NCBI RefSeq assembly: GCF_023920705.1
Contig: NZ_CP094657.1
Span: forward strand, 1,054,001 to 1,118,000
Reading direction: 5' to 3'
DNA from: Acinetobacter sp. XS-4
Lineage (GTDB): Bacteria > Pseudomonadota > Gammaproteobacteria > Pseudomonadales > Moraxellaceae
DNA: 64,000 bases
Below are positions 8,203 to 16,981 of the stretch, in pieces (the stretch's first letter is position 1; each line of letters opens with the position of its first letter). Made by a program: the position numbers and the translations under genes. The notes beneath the pieces were generated by a model. It saw nothing but the letters and a program-made list of their open reading frames with translations. It was not told where the DNA came from and searched no databases.

Positions 8203-10440
8203 ATGGCTGGTGAAAAGTCAACTATTATTTACACACTGACTGACGAGGCGCCACTATTGGCGACCTATTCGCTACTGCCGATCATTGAGACCTTTACTAA
8301 GCCAGCTGGCATCGAGATTATTAAAAGTGACATCTCTGTAGCTGCACGTGTGCTCGCAGAATTCGCTGATTACCTAAGTGAAGAGCAAAAGGTATCCGAC
8401 AACCTTGCAGAGCTAGGTCGTCTTACACAAGATCCAGATACTAACATTATCAAACTCCCGAACATTAGTGCGTCTGTTGCGCAATTAACTGCATGTATCA
8501 AAGAGCTTCAATCAAAAGGTTATGCAATTCCTGATTATCCGGAAAATCCTGCAACCGAAGAAGAAAAATCAATCAAAGCTCGTTATGGTAAGTGCCTTGG
8601 TTCAGCAGTAAACCCTGTCCTTCGTGAAGGTAACTCTGACCGTCGTGCTCCAGCAGCAGTTAAAAACTATGCAAAAAAACACCCTCATTCAATGAGCGAG
8701 TGGAAACAGTGGTCACAAACTCATGTTTCACATATGGAAGAAGGCGACTTCTACCATGGTGAAAAATCAATGACTCTTGACCGTGCACGTAACGTGAAAA
8801 TGGAACTTATCACGAACAGTGGTAAGAGCATTGTTCTTAAGCCAAAAGTTGCGCTACAAGACGGCGAAATCATTGATTCAATGTTCATGAGCAAGAAAGC
8901 ACTTTGTGATTTCTATGAAAAAGAACTTGATGATTGTAAAGAAGCGGGAATTTTATTCTCTCTACACGTAAAAGCGACAATGATGAAAGTTTCGCACCCG
9001 ATCGTTTTCGGTCACTGTGTGAAAATTTACTACAAAGAAGCTTTTGAAAAACACGGTAAGTTATTTGACGAATTAGGCATTAACGTCAATAACGGTATGG
9101 CTGGGTTATACGAGAAAATCGAAACTCTTCCAACGTCATTACGTGAAGAAATCATTGAAGACTTACATGCTTGTCAAGAACACCGTCCTGCGCTTGCAAT
9201 GGTTGACTCAGCAAAAGGCATCACTAACTTCCATTCACCAAACGACATCATCGTTGATGCTTCTATGCCAGCTATGATCCGTGCTGGTGGTAAAATGTGG
9301 GGTGCTGATGGTAAGCAATATGATGCTAAAGCTGTTATGCCAGAATCAACATTTGCTCGTATTTACCAAGAAATGATCAACTTCTGTAAGTGGCATGGTA
9401 ACTTCGATCCGAAGACTATGGGTACTGTACCGAACGTTGGTTTGATGGCTCAAAAAGCTGAAGAATACGGTTCTCACGACAAGACTTTTGAAATTTCAGA
9501 AGCGGGTATTGCAAACATTACCGATCTTGACACTGGTGAAGTGTTATTGACTCAAAATGTTGAAGAAGGCGATATCTGGCGTATGTGTCAGGTTAAAGAT
9601 GCTCCGATTCGTGACTGGGTAAAACTTGCAGTAACTCGTGCACGTAACTCAGGCATGCCTGCGATCTTCTGGCTTGATCCGTACCGTCCACACGAAAATG
9701 AATTGATCAAGAAAGTACAAACGTATTTAAAAGATCATGACACGACTGGTCTTGATATTGAGATCATGTCTCAAGTTCGTGCAATGCGTTACACACTTGA
9801 GCGTGTAGTACGTGGTCTTGATACGATTTCTGTGACTGGTAACATTTTACGTGACTACTTAACAGACTTGTTCCCAATTATGGAACTTGGTACTTCTGCG
9901 AAAATGTTATCTATCGTTCCGCTTATGGCGGGTGGTGGTATGTACGAAACTGGTGCAGGTGGTTCAGCGCCAAAACACGTACAACAGCTTGTTGAAGAAA
10001 ACCACTTACGTTGGGATTCGCTTGGTGAGTTCCTTGCTCTAGCTGCTTCTTTAGAAGAGATGGGTATTAAAGAAAATAATGCCCGCGCTAAGCTACTTGC
10101 GAAGACTCTTGATGAAGCGACTGACAAGTTACTTGATAATGATAAGTCTCCATCACGCCGTACAGGTGAGATTGACAACCGTGGTAGCCATTTCTACTTG
10201 TCACTTTACTGGGCTGAAGCACTTGCTGCACAGAACGAAGATGCTGAGTTAAAAGCTAAATTTGCTTCACTTGCAAATACTTTAGCTCAAGAAGAGCCGA
10301 AGATTGTTGCTGAACTTGCTCAAGTACAAGGTAAACCAGCTGACATCGGTGGTTACTATGCAATTGATAAAGCAAAAGTAGATGCTGTAATGCGTCCAAG
10401 TGCTACATTTAATGCAGCTCTTGCAACTGTTGGTGCTTAA
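8203..10440 (+). CDS. NADP-dependent isocitrate dehydrogenase, monomeric type
   Basis: It converts isocitrate to 2-oxoglutarate plus CO2, making NADPH in the TCA cycle. At 745 residues it is the size of the monomeric (about 80 kDa, IDH-II) family. Its start ([20 protein letters not shown]) and blocks such as [20 protein letters not shown] and [20 protein letters not shown] are typical of that family. It is unrelated in sequence to the dimeric enzyme at 13197-14453. Acinetobacter has long been known to have two IDH isoenzymes. The gene has a strong ribosome-binding site, a long structured leader and its own terminator, suggesting separate regulation. Confidence 0.96.
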   Translation: MAGEKSTIIYTLTDEAPLLATYSLLPIIETFTKPAGIEIIKSDISVAARVLAEFADYLSEEQKVSDNLAELGRLTQDPDTNIIKLPNISASVAQLTACIKELQSKGYAIPDYPENPATEEEKSIKARYGKCLGSAVNPVLREGNSDRRAPAAVKNYAKKHPHSMSEWKQWSQTHVSHMEEGDFYHGEKSMTLDRARNVKMELITNSGKSIVLKPKVALQDGEIIDSMFMSKKALCDFYEKELDDCKEAGILFSLHVKATMMKVSHPIVFGHCVKIYYKEAFEKHGKLFDELGINVNNGMAGLYEKIETLPTSLREEIIEDLHACQEHRPALAMVDSAKGITNFHSPNDIIVDASMPAMIRAGGKMWGADGKQYDAKAVMPESTFARIYQEMINFCKWHGNFDPKTMGTVPNVGLMAQKAEEYGSHDKTFEISEAGIANITDLDTGEVLLTQNVEEGDIWRMCQVKDAPIRDWVKLAVTRARNSGMPAIFWLDPYRPHENELIKKVQTYLKDHDTTGLDIEIMSQVRAMRYTLERVVRGLDTISVTGNILRDYLTDLFPIMELGTSAKMLSIVPLMAGGGMYETGAGGSAPKHVQQLVEENHLRWDSLGEFLALAASLEEMGIKENNARAKLLAKTLDEATDKLLDNDKSPSRRTGEIDNRGSHFYLSLYWAEALAAQNEDAELKAKFASLANTLAQEEPKIVAELAQVQGKPADIGGYYAIDKAKVDAVMRPSATFNAALATVGA

Positions 10441-10467
10441 TTACTAACTCGTTAGTGAATAGCTCAA

Positions 10468-10496
10468 AAGCCGGTGTATAAACACCGGCTTTTTTA
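10468..10496 (+). terminator. Intrinsic terminator after monomeric IDH
   Basis: AAGCCGGTGT (10468-10477), loop ATAA, ACACCGGCTT (10482-10491), then TTTTT. This is a strong 10-bp stem. It separates the IDH from the following HEPN gene. Confidence 0.93.
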
Positions 10497-10554
10497 TTGT
10501 CATAAATATAAAATTTAGGTACAAAGTTACAGATTAATATAAGATTCAAGTAAT

Positions 10555-12177
10555 ATGATTAAACTAAATATAGAACAGGTTAATGCATTAGCTGAGTTAG
10601 CAGATGATTTGTTACTCGATAAGAATAGAAAAGATGAGTTAGTTGAATTATTAGAAGTACACACGCAAACTTCTTTTATATTTGAAAGTGACACTTGTAA
10701 GGGATATTTCTATTATATCTTAGGTAATTGTAGTTCTGGTATATATAAATATTATAGAGAAAGTTGGTACTCTAAGGACTTAATTAATACTGTTAATCTC
10801 TATCAAAAAGCTGTCTACTTTTTAGAAAAAGAAAAAAGTGATTTGACATTACTTTCATATGCTTTGACAAATTTAGGTAATTTTTTATCATCACAAGGGC
10901 GTTGTTTTTGTGCCCAGTATTACTGGGATAAAGCAATAGAGATTGATAGAAACTGTATTGCTCTAATTGCTAAAGCTAGCGATATTCTTTTTAGAGCTGA
11001 ACAATTATATGAGGATTCTCATAAATTTATTCATTACTTTTTTGCTAATAATTTGATATTGGAGGCGTATAATAAAATAGATTTTTTGGAAGAAGAACAA
11101 AAAACACCATTACAAATAGGTGGTCGATTATACATTTTTCAGAAATGGTATGATGAGTGCTTTAAAAATGAAGATTTTAATTTTTTAAAAGAATACAAAC
11201 AAAATACTAATATAAAACAGGAATCTAGATATTTGAATTGGGTGGCCCAGAAAAAGCTGTTTATTAATGATTTGAATGATCTTTTAAATGATGAAATAGT
11301 TTTTCAAGATATATTAGGACTTCCATCAATGATGCAGAAAATTAATAGCGCACTAAGTTTAAAGGAGTCTTTAGTATTTCACTCAAATTTTGATGAGTTG
11401 AGAAATGAGTATACATATGCTCGATTTTTGTTATTCCAAGCATATGAAATAAAGGAAGATTCTGAACATTTTTATAATAAAACATATTCTCATGTCTACG
11501 ATACATTGCATGCGATTGATAATTTAAAGACTTCTCATATGAAAGCCGCATTCAGAATCCTCTATTCAATATTTGATAAGATTTCTTATTTCATAGCAAA
11601 ATATTTTAATTTACAAATAGAAGATCGACAGATAAGTTTCCAAAAGATATTTGGAGAGTATAAAGGAGGAAATTTTAAACCAAATAATATTTTTAAAAAT
11701 TCAAAAAATTACTTTATTCACTCGTTATTCTATATTCTTAGAGAAATAGAGGAAAATTCAAAATCTCCTGAGTTTTATTTAAATCTAGAAATATATAAAT
11801 TAGCAACAATAAGAAATCACCTTGAACATAGATCCTTTAGAGTAGTTGATGACTTTGGATATGAATTAAATACAAAATATAATTATAGTGAAGTATTTAG
11901 ATATCAAGAGTTATTAGTGAAAAAAGATAAACTTGAGGGAAATAACCTTCAAAGCTCCAATGAATACAAAGAAATTATAGAGAAAATAAAAGAAAAAGAG
12001 ATTAAATCTAAGTATATTTTTGAAATACCAATTTCAGAATTTGAGCAGTCTTTAATAGACTTAGCTAGGCTTGTTAGAAATTCATTAATGTATTTATCTT
12101 TAGCAGTACATTATGAGGAGAGACAGAAACCCATTGATAAAGAACTTATCTTGAGTAAAGGAGTACCGATAAAATAA
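10555..12177 (+). CDS. HEPN-domain protein with TPR-like N-terminus; candidate RNase or defence protein
   Basis: A 540-residue protein. About residues 70-135 form TPR-like helices (ALTNLGNFLSSQGRCF, then YYWDKAIEIDRN). The C-terminal third is helical and contains RNHLEH at residues 420-425, an exact match to the HEPN motif R-x(4-6)-H, which in many family members forms the RNase active site. The arrangement resembles the LA2681-type HEPN group, which is my best guess. The gene is visibly more A+T-rich than its neighbours, with frequent AGA and ATA codons, suggesting horizontal acquisition. It sits alone between two housekeeping genes, with no partner antitoxin or nuclease. The upstream ribosome-binding site is weak. 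RNase activity and a defence or stress role are inferred from the motif only. Confidence 0.75.
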   Translation: MIKLNIEQVNALAELADDLLLDKNRKDELVELLEVHTQTSFIFESDTCKGYFYYILGNCSSGIYKYYRESWYSKDLINTVNLYQKAVYFLEKEKSDLTLLSYALTNLGNFLSSQGRCFCAQYYWDKAIEIDRNCIALIAKASDILFRAEQLYEDSHKFIHYFFANNLILEAYNKIDFLEEEQKTPLQIGGRLYIFQKWYDECFKNEDFNFLKEYKQNTNIKQESRYLNWVAQKKLFINDLNDLLNDEIVFQDILGLPSMMQKINSALSLKESLVFHSNFDELRNEYTYARFLLFQAYEIKEDSEHFYNKTYSHVYDTLHAIDNLKTSHMKAAFRILYSIFDKISYFIAKYFNLQIEDRQISFQKIFGEYKGGNFKPNNIFKNSKNYFIHSLFYILREIEENSKSPEFYLNLEIYKLATIRNHLEHRSFRVVDDFGYELNTKYNYSEVFRYQELLVKKDKLEGNNLQSSNEYKEIIEKIKEKEIKSKYIFEIPISEFEQSLIDLARLVRNSLMYLSLAVHYEERQKPIDKELILSKGVPIK

Positions 12178-12198
12178 AAGCCCACCGAAGTGAGCTTT
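12175..12198 (-). terminator. Terminator of rluE overlapping the HEPN gene stop
   Basis: On the minus strand AAGCTCAC, loop TTCG, GTGGGCTT (with one T-G wobble) is followed by TTATTTT. It ends the rluE transcript. The hairpin begins at the last bases of the HEPN gene, so the two converging genes are packed against each other. Confidence 0.75.
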
Positions 12199-12211
12199 GA
12201 AAATTTACATT

Positions 12212-13000
12212 TTATCGATCATTGCGACCACGACCACGTGGTGCTTTAGCATTTGGACGAGTTGTGCCATTCGTTTTACGACGAGGTTTCTCACTTTCAT
12301 CCATCTGCCAGATACGTTTTGTACCAGACTTCTTCGTAGAGCCATCTTTATTCTTACGAACCATTGGTTTACCGCCAGTACCACCTGGTTTTTTCACATA
12401 TGAACGTGAACGATAAGGCTCTTCAGCAGGTACATCTTTAAAGTCAGGGTAAAGCAAAGGCTCAATTTCTTTCACATCCCCAGGTCTTAAGCCGAGTTGA
12501 ACTAAATCAATTGAACCAATTTTAGTACGAATTAAACGTAAAGTTGGAAAACCTACTGCAGAAGTCATACGACGAACTTGACGGTTACGGCCTTCGCAAA
12601 TTGAAATTTCGACCCAAGATGTCGGAATATTTGCACGAAAACGTACAGGTGGGTTACGTTCCCATAACCATTCTGGTTCACTTACTTTAATGGCGGTTGC
12701 AGGAAGCGTCATACCGTCATTCAGTTCTACACCTTTACGAAGCTGTTCAAGCGCTTCTTCAGTTACATCACCATCAACTTGAACTAAATACGTTTTGTAT
12801 TTTTTATTCGCAGGATTGGTAATGAACTGATTTAGACCACCATGATCGGTTAAAAAAACTAAACCCTCAGAGTCCATATCAAGACGGCCTGCCAAACGCA
12901 AAGTCGGGTCATCAACAAAGTCAGAGACGGTCATATGCGCTTCGTCTTTACGAAACTGGGAGAGAACGTCATAAGGCTTGTTGAGAATGACAATTTTCAT
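12212..13000 (-). CDS. rluE: 23S rRNA pseudouridine synthase RluE
   Basis: A pseudouridine synthase of the RsuA/RluE branch; E. coli RluE modifies U2457 of 23S rRNA. The catalytic aspartate is in AGRLDMDSEG (D41). Further RluE-type blocks are WLWERNPPVRFRANIPTSW and EGRNRQVRRMTSAVGFPTLR. No S4 domain precedes the catalytic domain, as in RluE. Residues from about 190 to 262 form a Lys/Arg/Gly-rich basic tail beyond the length of E. coli RluE (217 residues), probably an RNA-binding extension. The gene runs opposite to both flanking isocitrate dehydrogenase genes. Confidence 0.9.
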   Translation of the reverse strand: MKIVILNKPYDVLSQFRKDEAHMTVSDFVDDPTLRLAGRLDMDSEGLVFLTDHGGLNQFITNPANKKYKTYLVQVDGDVTEEALEQLRKGVELNDGMTLPATAIKVSEPEWLWERNPPVRFRANIPTSWVEISICEGRNRQVRRMTSAVGFPTLRLIRTKIGSIDLVQLGLRPGDVKEIEPLLYPDFKDVPAEEPYRSRSYVKKPGGTGGKPMVRKNKDGSTKKSGTKRIWQMDESEKPRRKTNGTTRPNAKAPRGRGRNDR

Positions 13001-13196
13001 AAAAAATGGCTTCTTCTTTCAAATAACTAGAGAAAACATTGAGGTTTATTTAAGTGAGAAATTTTATTATTTCTCATATAAATCCCAAAAATGATTAAAT
13101 TCAATTAAGCTATTATGCGTTAAGAAGAGTTGAAAGTATTGTGTATCGATAATTATTTTTAGTTAATTAAGTATTATAAAAGGGAGAATGCACACA

Positions 13197-14453
13197 ATGG
13201 GTTATCAGAAGATTGTGGTTCCTACCGATGGCGACAAAATCAAAGTAAATGCAGACCTGTCACTGAACGTACCAAATCATCCAATTATTCCTTTCATTGA
13301 AGGTGATGGTATTGGTGTGGATATTACACCAACCATGAAAGCAGTCGTAGATGCTGCTATTTTAAAAGCTTATGGTGGCAAGTGTTCGATCGAATGGATG
13401 GAAGTGTATTGCGGCGAAAAAGCCAATAAAATTTATGGCAATTACATGCCAGAAGAAACTTTCGAAGCACTTCGCGAATTTGTTGTATCAATCAAAGGCC
13501 CTTTAACGACACCAGTGGGGGGTGGTATTCGTTCACTCAACGTTGCCTTGCGCCAAGAATTGGATCTATATGTTTGCGTACGTCCAGTGCGTTGGTTTGA
13601 AGGCGTTCCTTCACCTGTTCAGCACCCTGAATTAACGGATATGGTGATTTTCCGTGAGAACTCGGAAGATATCTATGCAGGTATTGAATGGAAAGCTGAT
13701 TCTGAAGAAGCTAAAAAAGTGATTAGGTTTCTTCAAGAAGAAATGGGTGTCACAAAAATCCGTTTCCCTGAAGGATGTGGTATTGGAATTAAACCTGTAT
13801 CGAAAGAAGGTTCACAGCGTTTAGTCCGTAAAGCTATTCAGTTTGCAATTGAAAATGACAAGCCTTCGGTGACCCTTGTTCACAAGGGCAATATCATGAA
13901 ATACACCGAAGGCGCATTTAAAGAGTGGGGCTATGAACTTGCTCTAGATCGTTTCGGTGGAGAGCTAATTGATGGCGGTCCATGGGTTAAAATTAAAAAC
14001 CCTAGAACTGGTAAAGATATCATTATTAAAGATGTGATTGCCGATGCGTTCTTACAGCAAATCTTAATGCGTCCAGCCGATTACTCTGTTATTGCCACCC
14101 TAAATTTAAATGGGGACTATATTTCTGATGCTTTAGCAGCGGAAGTAGGCGGCATTGGTATTGCGCCGGGTGCAAATATTGGTGGTGCAATTGCAGTTTA
14201 TGAGGCGACTCATGGCACTGCGCCTAAATATGCGGGTCAGGATAAAGTAAACCCAGGTTCTATTATTCTTTCTGCTGAAATGATGCTACGTGATATGGGC
14301 TGGACAGAAGCTGCTGACCTAATTATTAAAGGTATTTCTGGAGCGATTGCAGCTAAAACCGTAACTTACGATTTTGAGCGCTTAATGCCGGGTGCAACCT
14401 TGTTACGTTGTTCTGAATTCGGTGATGCGATTATCAAACATATGGAAGATTAA
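13197..14453 (+). CDS. icd: NADP-dependent isocitrate dehydrogenase, dimeric type
   Basis: The main TCA-cycle isocitrate dehydrogenase. It aligns along its length with E. coli Icd (416 residues; 418 here). The blocks [15 protein letters not shown], the phosphorylation-site region [32 protein letters not shown], and [20 protein letters not shown] are all present. The ATG at 13197 is chosen over an in-frame ATG at 13188 because GGGAG lies about ten bases before it and abuts the earlier one. It carries its own terminator. The unrelated monomeric isozyme lies 2.8 kb upstream on the same strand. Confidence 0.96.
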   Translation: MGYQKIVVPTDGDKIKVNADLSLNVPNHPIIPFIEGDGIGVDITPTMKAVVDAAILKAYGGKCSIEWMEVYCGEKANKIYGNYMPEETFEALREFVVSIKGPLTTPVGGGIRSLNVALRQELDLYVCVRPVRWFEGVPSPVQHPELTDMVIFRENSEDIYAGIEWKADSEEAKKVIRFLQEEMGVTKIRFPEGCGIGIKPVSKEGSQRLVRKAIQFAIENDKPSVTLVHKGNIMKYTEGAFKEWGYELALDRFGGELIDGGPWVKIKNPRTGKDIIIKDVIADAFLQQILMRPADYSVIATLNLNGDYISDALAAEVGGIGIAPGANIGGAIAVYEATHGTAPKYAGQDKVNPGSIILSAEMMLRDMGWTEAADLIIKGISGAIAAKTVTYDFERLMPGATLLRCSEFGDAIIKHMED

Positions 14454-14471
14454 ATAAATTTTGAATAAGAA

Positions 14472-14496
14472 AAGCCCTCGGTTGAGGGCTTTTTTT
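14472..14496. terminator. Bidirectional terminator between icd and the small membrane gene
   Basis: AAGCCCTC (14472-14479), loop GGTT, GAGGGCTT (14484-14491), then a long T run on the plus side; the minus side is flanked by a few A. It serves icd and probably the converging micro-gene. Confidence 0.9.
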
Positions 14497-14620
14497 ATTG
14501 CATAAATTCGGGATGCTTCGGAGTTTTAATAAAGCCGATTTTCTTCTGATAACTCTGGTCTAGGGCTTGAATAAAAAGAACAAAGGCAACTAGAAATAAA
14601 GGAAAGAGCAGAGTTTTCAC
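14495..14620 (-). CDS. 41-residue membrane peptide coupled to the MFS gene
   Basis: It starts at GTG (14620-14618), which overlaps the TGA stop of the upstream MFS gene in a GTGA junction, a classic translational coupling arrangement. GGAGA lies about nine bases before it, inside the end of the MFS gene. The product has one hydrophobic helix (TLLFPLFLVAFVLFIQAL) followed by a basic tail (SYQKKIGFIKTPKHPEFMQ). A single-pass small membrane protein that assists or accompanies the transporter is plausible, but function is unknown. Confidence 0.6.
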   Translation of the reverse strand: MKTLLFPLFLVAFVLFIQALDQSYQKKIGFIKTPKHPEFMQ

Positions 14621-15795
14621 GATTTGGTTTCTCCGAGAGTTGAGGTGAAAGAAGGGCGTACAGGAAATAAAAGGCAAACCGCAAAAAGAAGAACGATTCC
14701 ACCTAACAGAAAGAGATGGGCATAAGACCAATGCAAATGATGCAAAGTACTAATGACAACCCCACCTAAAAGTTGAGTGCTAGCAAACCCAATGGTGGCA
14801 AGGCTCCAAAGCTTTTGATAACGTTGCTCATAAATCTGTAGCAGACTATAAGAACTAATAAATACGGTTGCGGGAGTGAGTAAGCCTGTCAGAAGCGAAG
14901 ATAAGGCCAGTAAAGAAGTGGTCTGTGAAAGGAAAGGTAAAACAACAGCTAGGCAGTAAATGGCATATAACCATTTAATGGCCTGTATATATCCCATTAT
15001 TCGGCTTAAGTAATAAGCGACAAATGCACCAATGCAGCTTCCCATTCCATAGAGAACCCAAAATAAATTTCTTTGCTGTAATGGAAAATGTAGAGTTCCA
15101 GATAAATAATCCATCCAAAACAAAGAGTGTGGAATATAGGCAAAGGCACTACACATATAGGCAATAATAATGACAAGACCTAAATGTGATTTTTGTGAAG
15201 CTTGTAGAGTAGTAGATGGTGGTTTAATCATCTGTGCCGTATTACGACTTAATAATCGATAAAGAGTTAAGCTTCCTAAGAGAGAAATACCGGCAAAAAT
15301 ATCCCAAACATAATGCACCGGCATATTTTTAAGTAAGGGAATAATAATGGTGGCAGATAACACACCTGCACCAATCCCGCTAAATCCTAAAAAATTAACT
15401 TTTAATCTTTGCGTGGTTGGAATGTATTTCATTGCAAAGCTAGGCGCTAAAATCATAAGTAAGCCGCCAGCAATACCTGAAATCGTGCGCCAGAAAATGA
15501 ACCAAACTAAAGGCATATCCATGAATGAACAGCTTAGTAGGCTGAGACTACCTGCTATAGTCGAAAGTAAGATCATGGGTGGAATGTACTTTTCTTTAAT
15601 ACTCAATAGCGCTAATAAGGCACCCATGAGATATCCCAATAAATTTGCACTGCCTAGGTAACTGGCAAAATCATGGGTCCAGTGGTACTGCTCGATCATG
15701 ATGGGCATGAGCGCTGTATAGGAAAATCTAAAAACGCCAATTCCCAGACAAGTCGCCAAAAAGATAATTAAGCTCATTCGATAAAAGGTAGACAT
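14617..15795 (-). CDS. MFS transporter, YbfB/YjiJ family
   Basis: A 12-helix major facilitator permease. It begins FLATCLGIGVFRFSYTALMP, a pattern typical of the YbfB/YjiJ group, with further helices across the whole 392 residues. The substrate is unknown. The ATG at 15795 is chosen because the hydrophobic domain begins right after it; the longer frame from 15843 would add a charged leader without a ribosome-binding site. It is divergent from a LysR regulator, which probably controls it, and its stop overlaps the start of a 41-residue membrane peptide. Confidence 0.85.
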   Translation of the reverse strand: MSTFYRMSLIIFLATCLGIGVFRFSYTALMPIMIEQYHWTHDFASYLGSANLLGYLMGALLALLSIKEKYIPPMILLSTIAGSLSLLSCSFMDMPLVWFIFWRTISGIAGGLLMILAPSFAMKYIPTTQRLKVNFLGFSGIGAGVLSATIIIPLLKNMPVHYVWDIFAGISLLGSLTLYRLLSRNTAQMIKPPSTTLQASQKSHLGLVIIIAYMCSAFAYIPHSLFWMDYLSGTLHFPLQQRNLFWVLYGMGSCIGAFVAYYLSRIMGYIQAIKWLYAIYCLAVVLPFLSQTTSLLALSSLLTGLLTPATVFISSYSLLQIYEQRYQKLWSLATIGFASTQLLGGVVISTLHHLHWSYAHLFLLGGIVLLFAVCLLFPVRPSFTSTLGETKS

Positions 15796-15869
15796 GAGAA
15801 GACACTCAATTTTTTTATTATTAAAAGCGAGTTTATCAATCATTAAAAATGATTTAATATGATGGGAGT

Positions 15870-15886
15870 TATCTTATTTTGAGATA
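15870..15886. promoter_or_regulatory. Candidate LysR-type operator
   Basis: TATCT-N7-AGATA, containing the form ATC-N9-GAT, lies just before the lysR start and in the divergent interval. This matches the general LysR box pattern (T-N11-A type). It is a plausible autoregulatory and target site; not tested. Confidence 0.45.
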
Positions 15887-15891
15887 GTGAA

Positions 15892-16773
15892 ATGTTGCTT
15901 AAGTCTTTAGAGTTTTTTTTAGCAGTTGCAGAGAGTGGAAGTTTTTCATTGGCTGCACAAAAAATGTATACGGTTCAATCGAATATCACGAGCCATATAA
16001 AAAAACTTGAAGAAGAGTTAGGGGTTATTCTATTCAATCGTAATAATCCTGTGACTTTAACAAATGCCGGACAACAGCTACATAGTTATGCTGTTCAAAT
16101 GATCTCATTACATCAGAAAGCAAAAAAAATCTTTCAAGAGGGTGGGATTGATCCTGCTGAAACCATTCGACTTGGAAGTATGGAAACAACCGCCGCAATA
16201 CGTTTGCCCCAGTTACTCAATCAATGTATGCAGCAATATCCGACTTTACCTATTGAGCTTCAAACTCATCCGACAGGTTATTTATTAAATGCTGTACATG
16301 GGGGAGAATTGGACTGTGCTTTTGTGGCATCTAAACATTCTATTCCTGAGCTGTATAGCATTCCTGTGTGGCATGAAGAACTGGTTCTAGTTTGCCCTAA
16401 GCAACAAGAGAGCTTCCCAGATAAGACAACCCTTGCAAAAACCAGATTTATTGCATTTCGGCAAGGTTGCTCATATCGGCATGCCATAGAACTTTTCTTG
16501 AATGATTTTAGTATTCCGCCTTCACAAATTATGGAAATGGGAAGTCTTGACGGAATCGTGAGTTGTGTAGAGTTAGGTGTTGGTTTTGCCTTATTACCGA
16601 AGTCATATCTCACAAAAGTTGCAGATAAAGTTTCAGTCAATTGTTTTGCACTAAATACAGCATCTGCTCATTTTACTACCTACTTGGTTGCCCAGTTACC
16701 AGAAACATGGGGAACCAATTTAAAGCAATTTATTCATTTTATTGAGCAACAATTTGAATTAAAGGTTGCTTAA
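15892..16773 (+). CDS. LysR family transcriptional regulator
   Basis: A 293-residue LysR-type regulator. The winged helix-turn-helix spans residues 1-60 (SGSFSLAAQKMYTVQSNITS, then HIKKLEEELGVILFNR). The periplasmic-binding-like effector domain follows from about residue 90. It is divergent from the MFS gene, the usual arrangement for a LysR protein and its target. The effector is unknown. Confidence 0.9.
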   Translation: MLLKSLEFFLAVAESGSFSLAAQKMYTVQSNITSHIKKLEEELGVILFNRNNPVTLTNAGQQLHSYAVQMISLHQKAKKIFQEGGIDPAETIRLGSMETTAAIRLPQLLNQCMQQYPTLPIELQTHPTGYLLNAVHGGELDCAFVASKHSIPELYSIPVWHEELVLVCPKQQESFPDKTTLAKTRFIAFRQGCSYRHAIELFLNDFSIPPSQIMEMGSLDGIVSCVELGVGFALLPKSYLTKVADKVSVNCFALNTASAHFTTYLVAQLPETWGTNLKQFIHFIEQQFELKVA

Positions 16774-16981
16774 GTAGAGGCTGATTTTTATACATAAATA
16801 TCTTACTTAATTTATAAATTAAAAGTGATATATATGTATTTAAAAGTCATTTTATATTCTCGCGCAAGTTTGTAATCATCTTGATGCTATAAAATTGTTG
16901 AAAAGGGTAGTTTATATAGGCTGGCTATGGTCAAATATGCCCCCTTGAAAGATGACACAAGCAATAATTTGGAGTTTGGGA

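Noticed and set aside
9855..10178. 107-residue open frame antisense to the monomeric isocitrate dehydrogenase
   Set aside because: Ser/Ala-rich mirror of a well-conserved coding region; no start signals.
12197..12416. Two open frames on the plus strand
   Set aside because: They lie opposite the basic tail of rluE, have improbable Arg/Pro- or Thr/Phe-rich products and no ribosome-binding site; they are shadows of rluE.
14621..14731. Longer version of the 41-residue membrane peptide starting upstream at 14731
   Set aside because: The extra part lies wholly inside the MFS gene and is not protein-like; the GTG at 14620 has the ribosome-binding site and the stop overlap.
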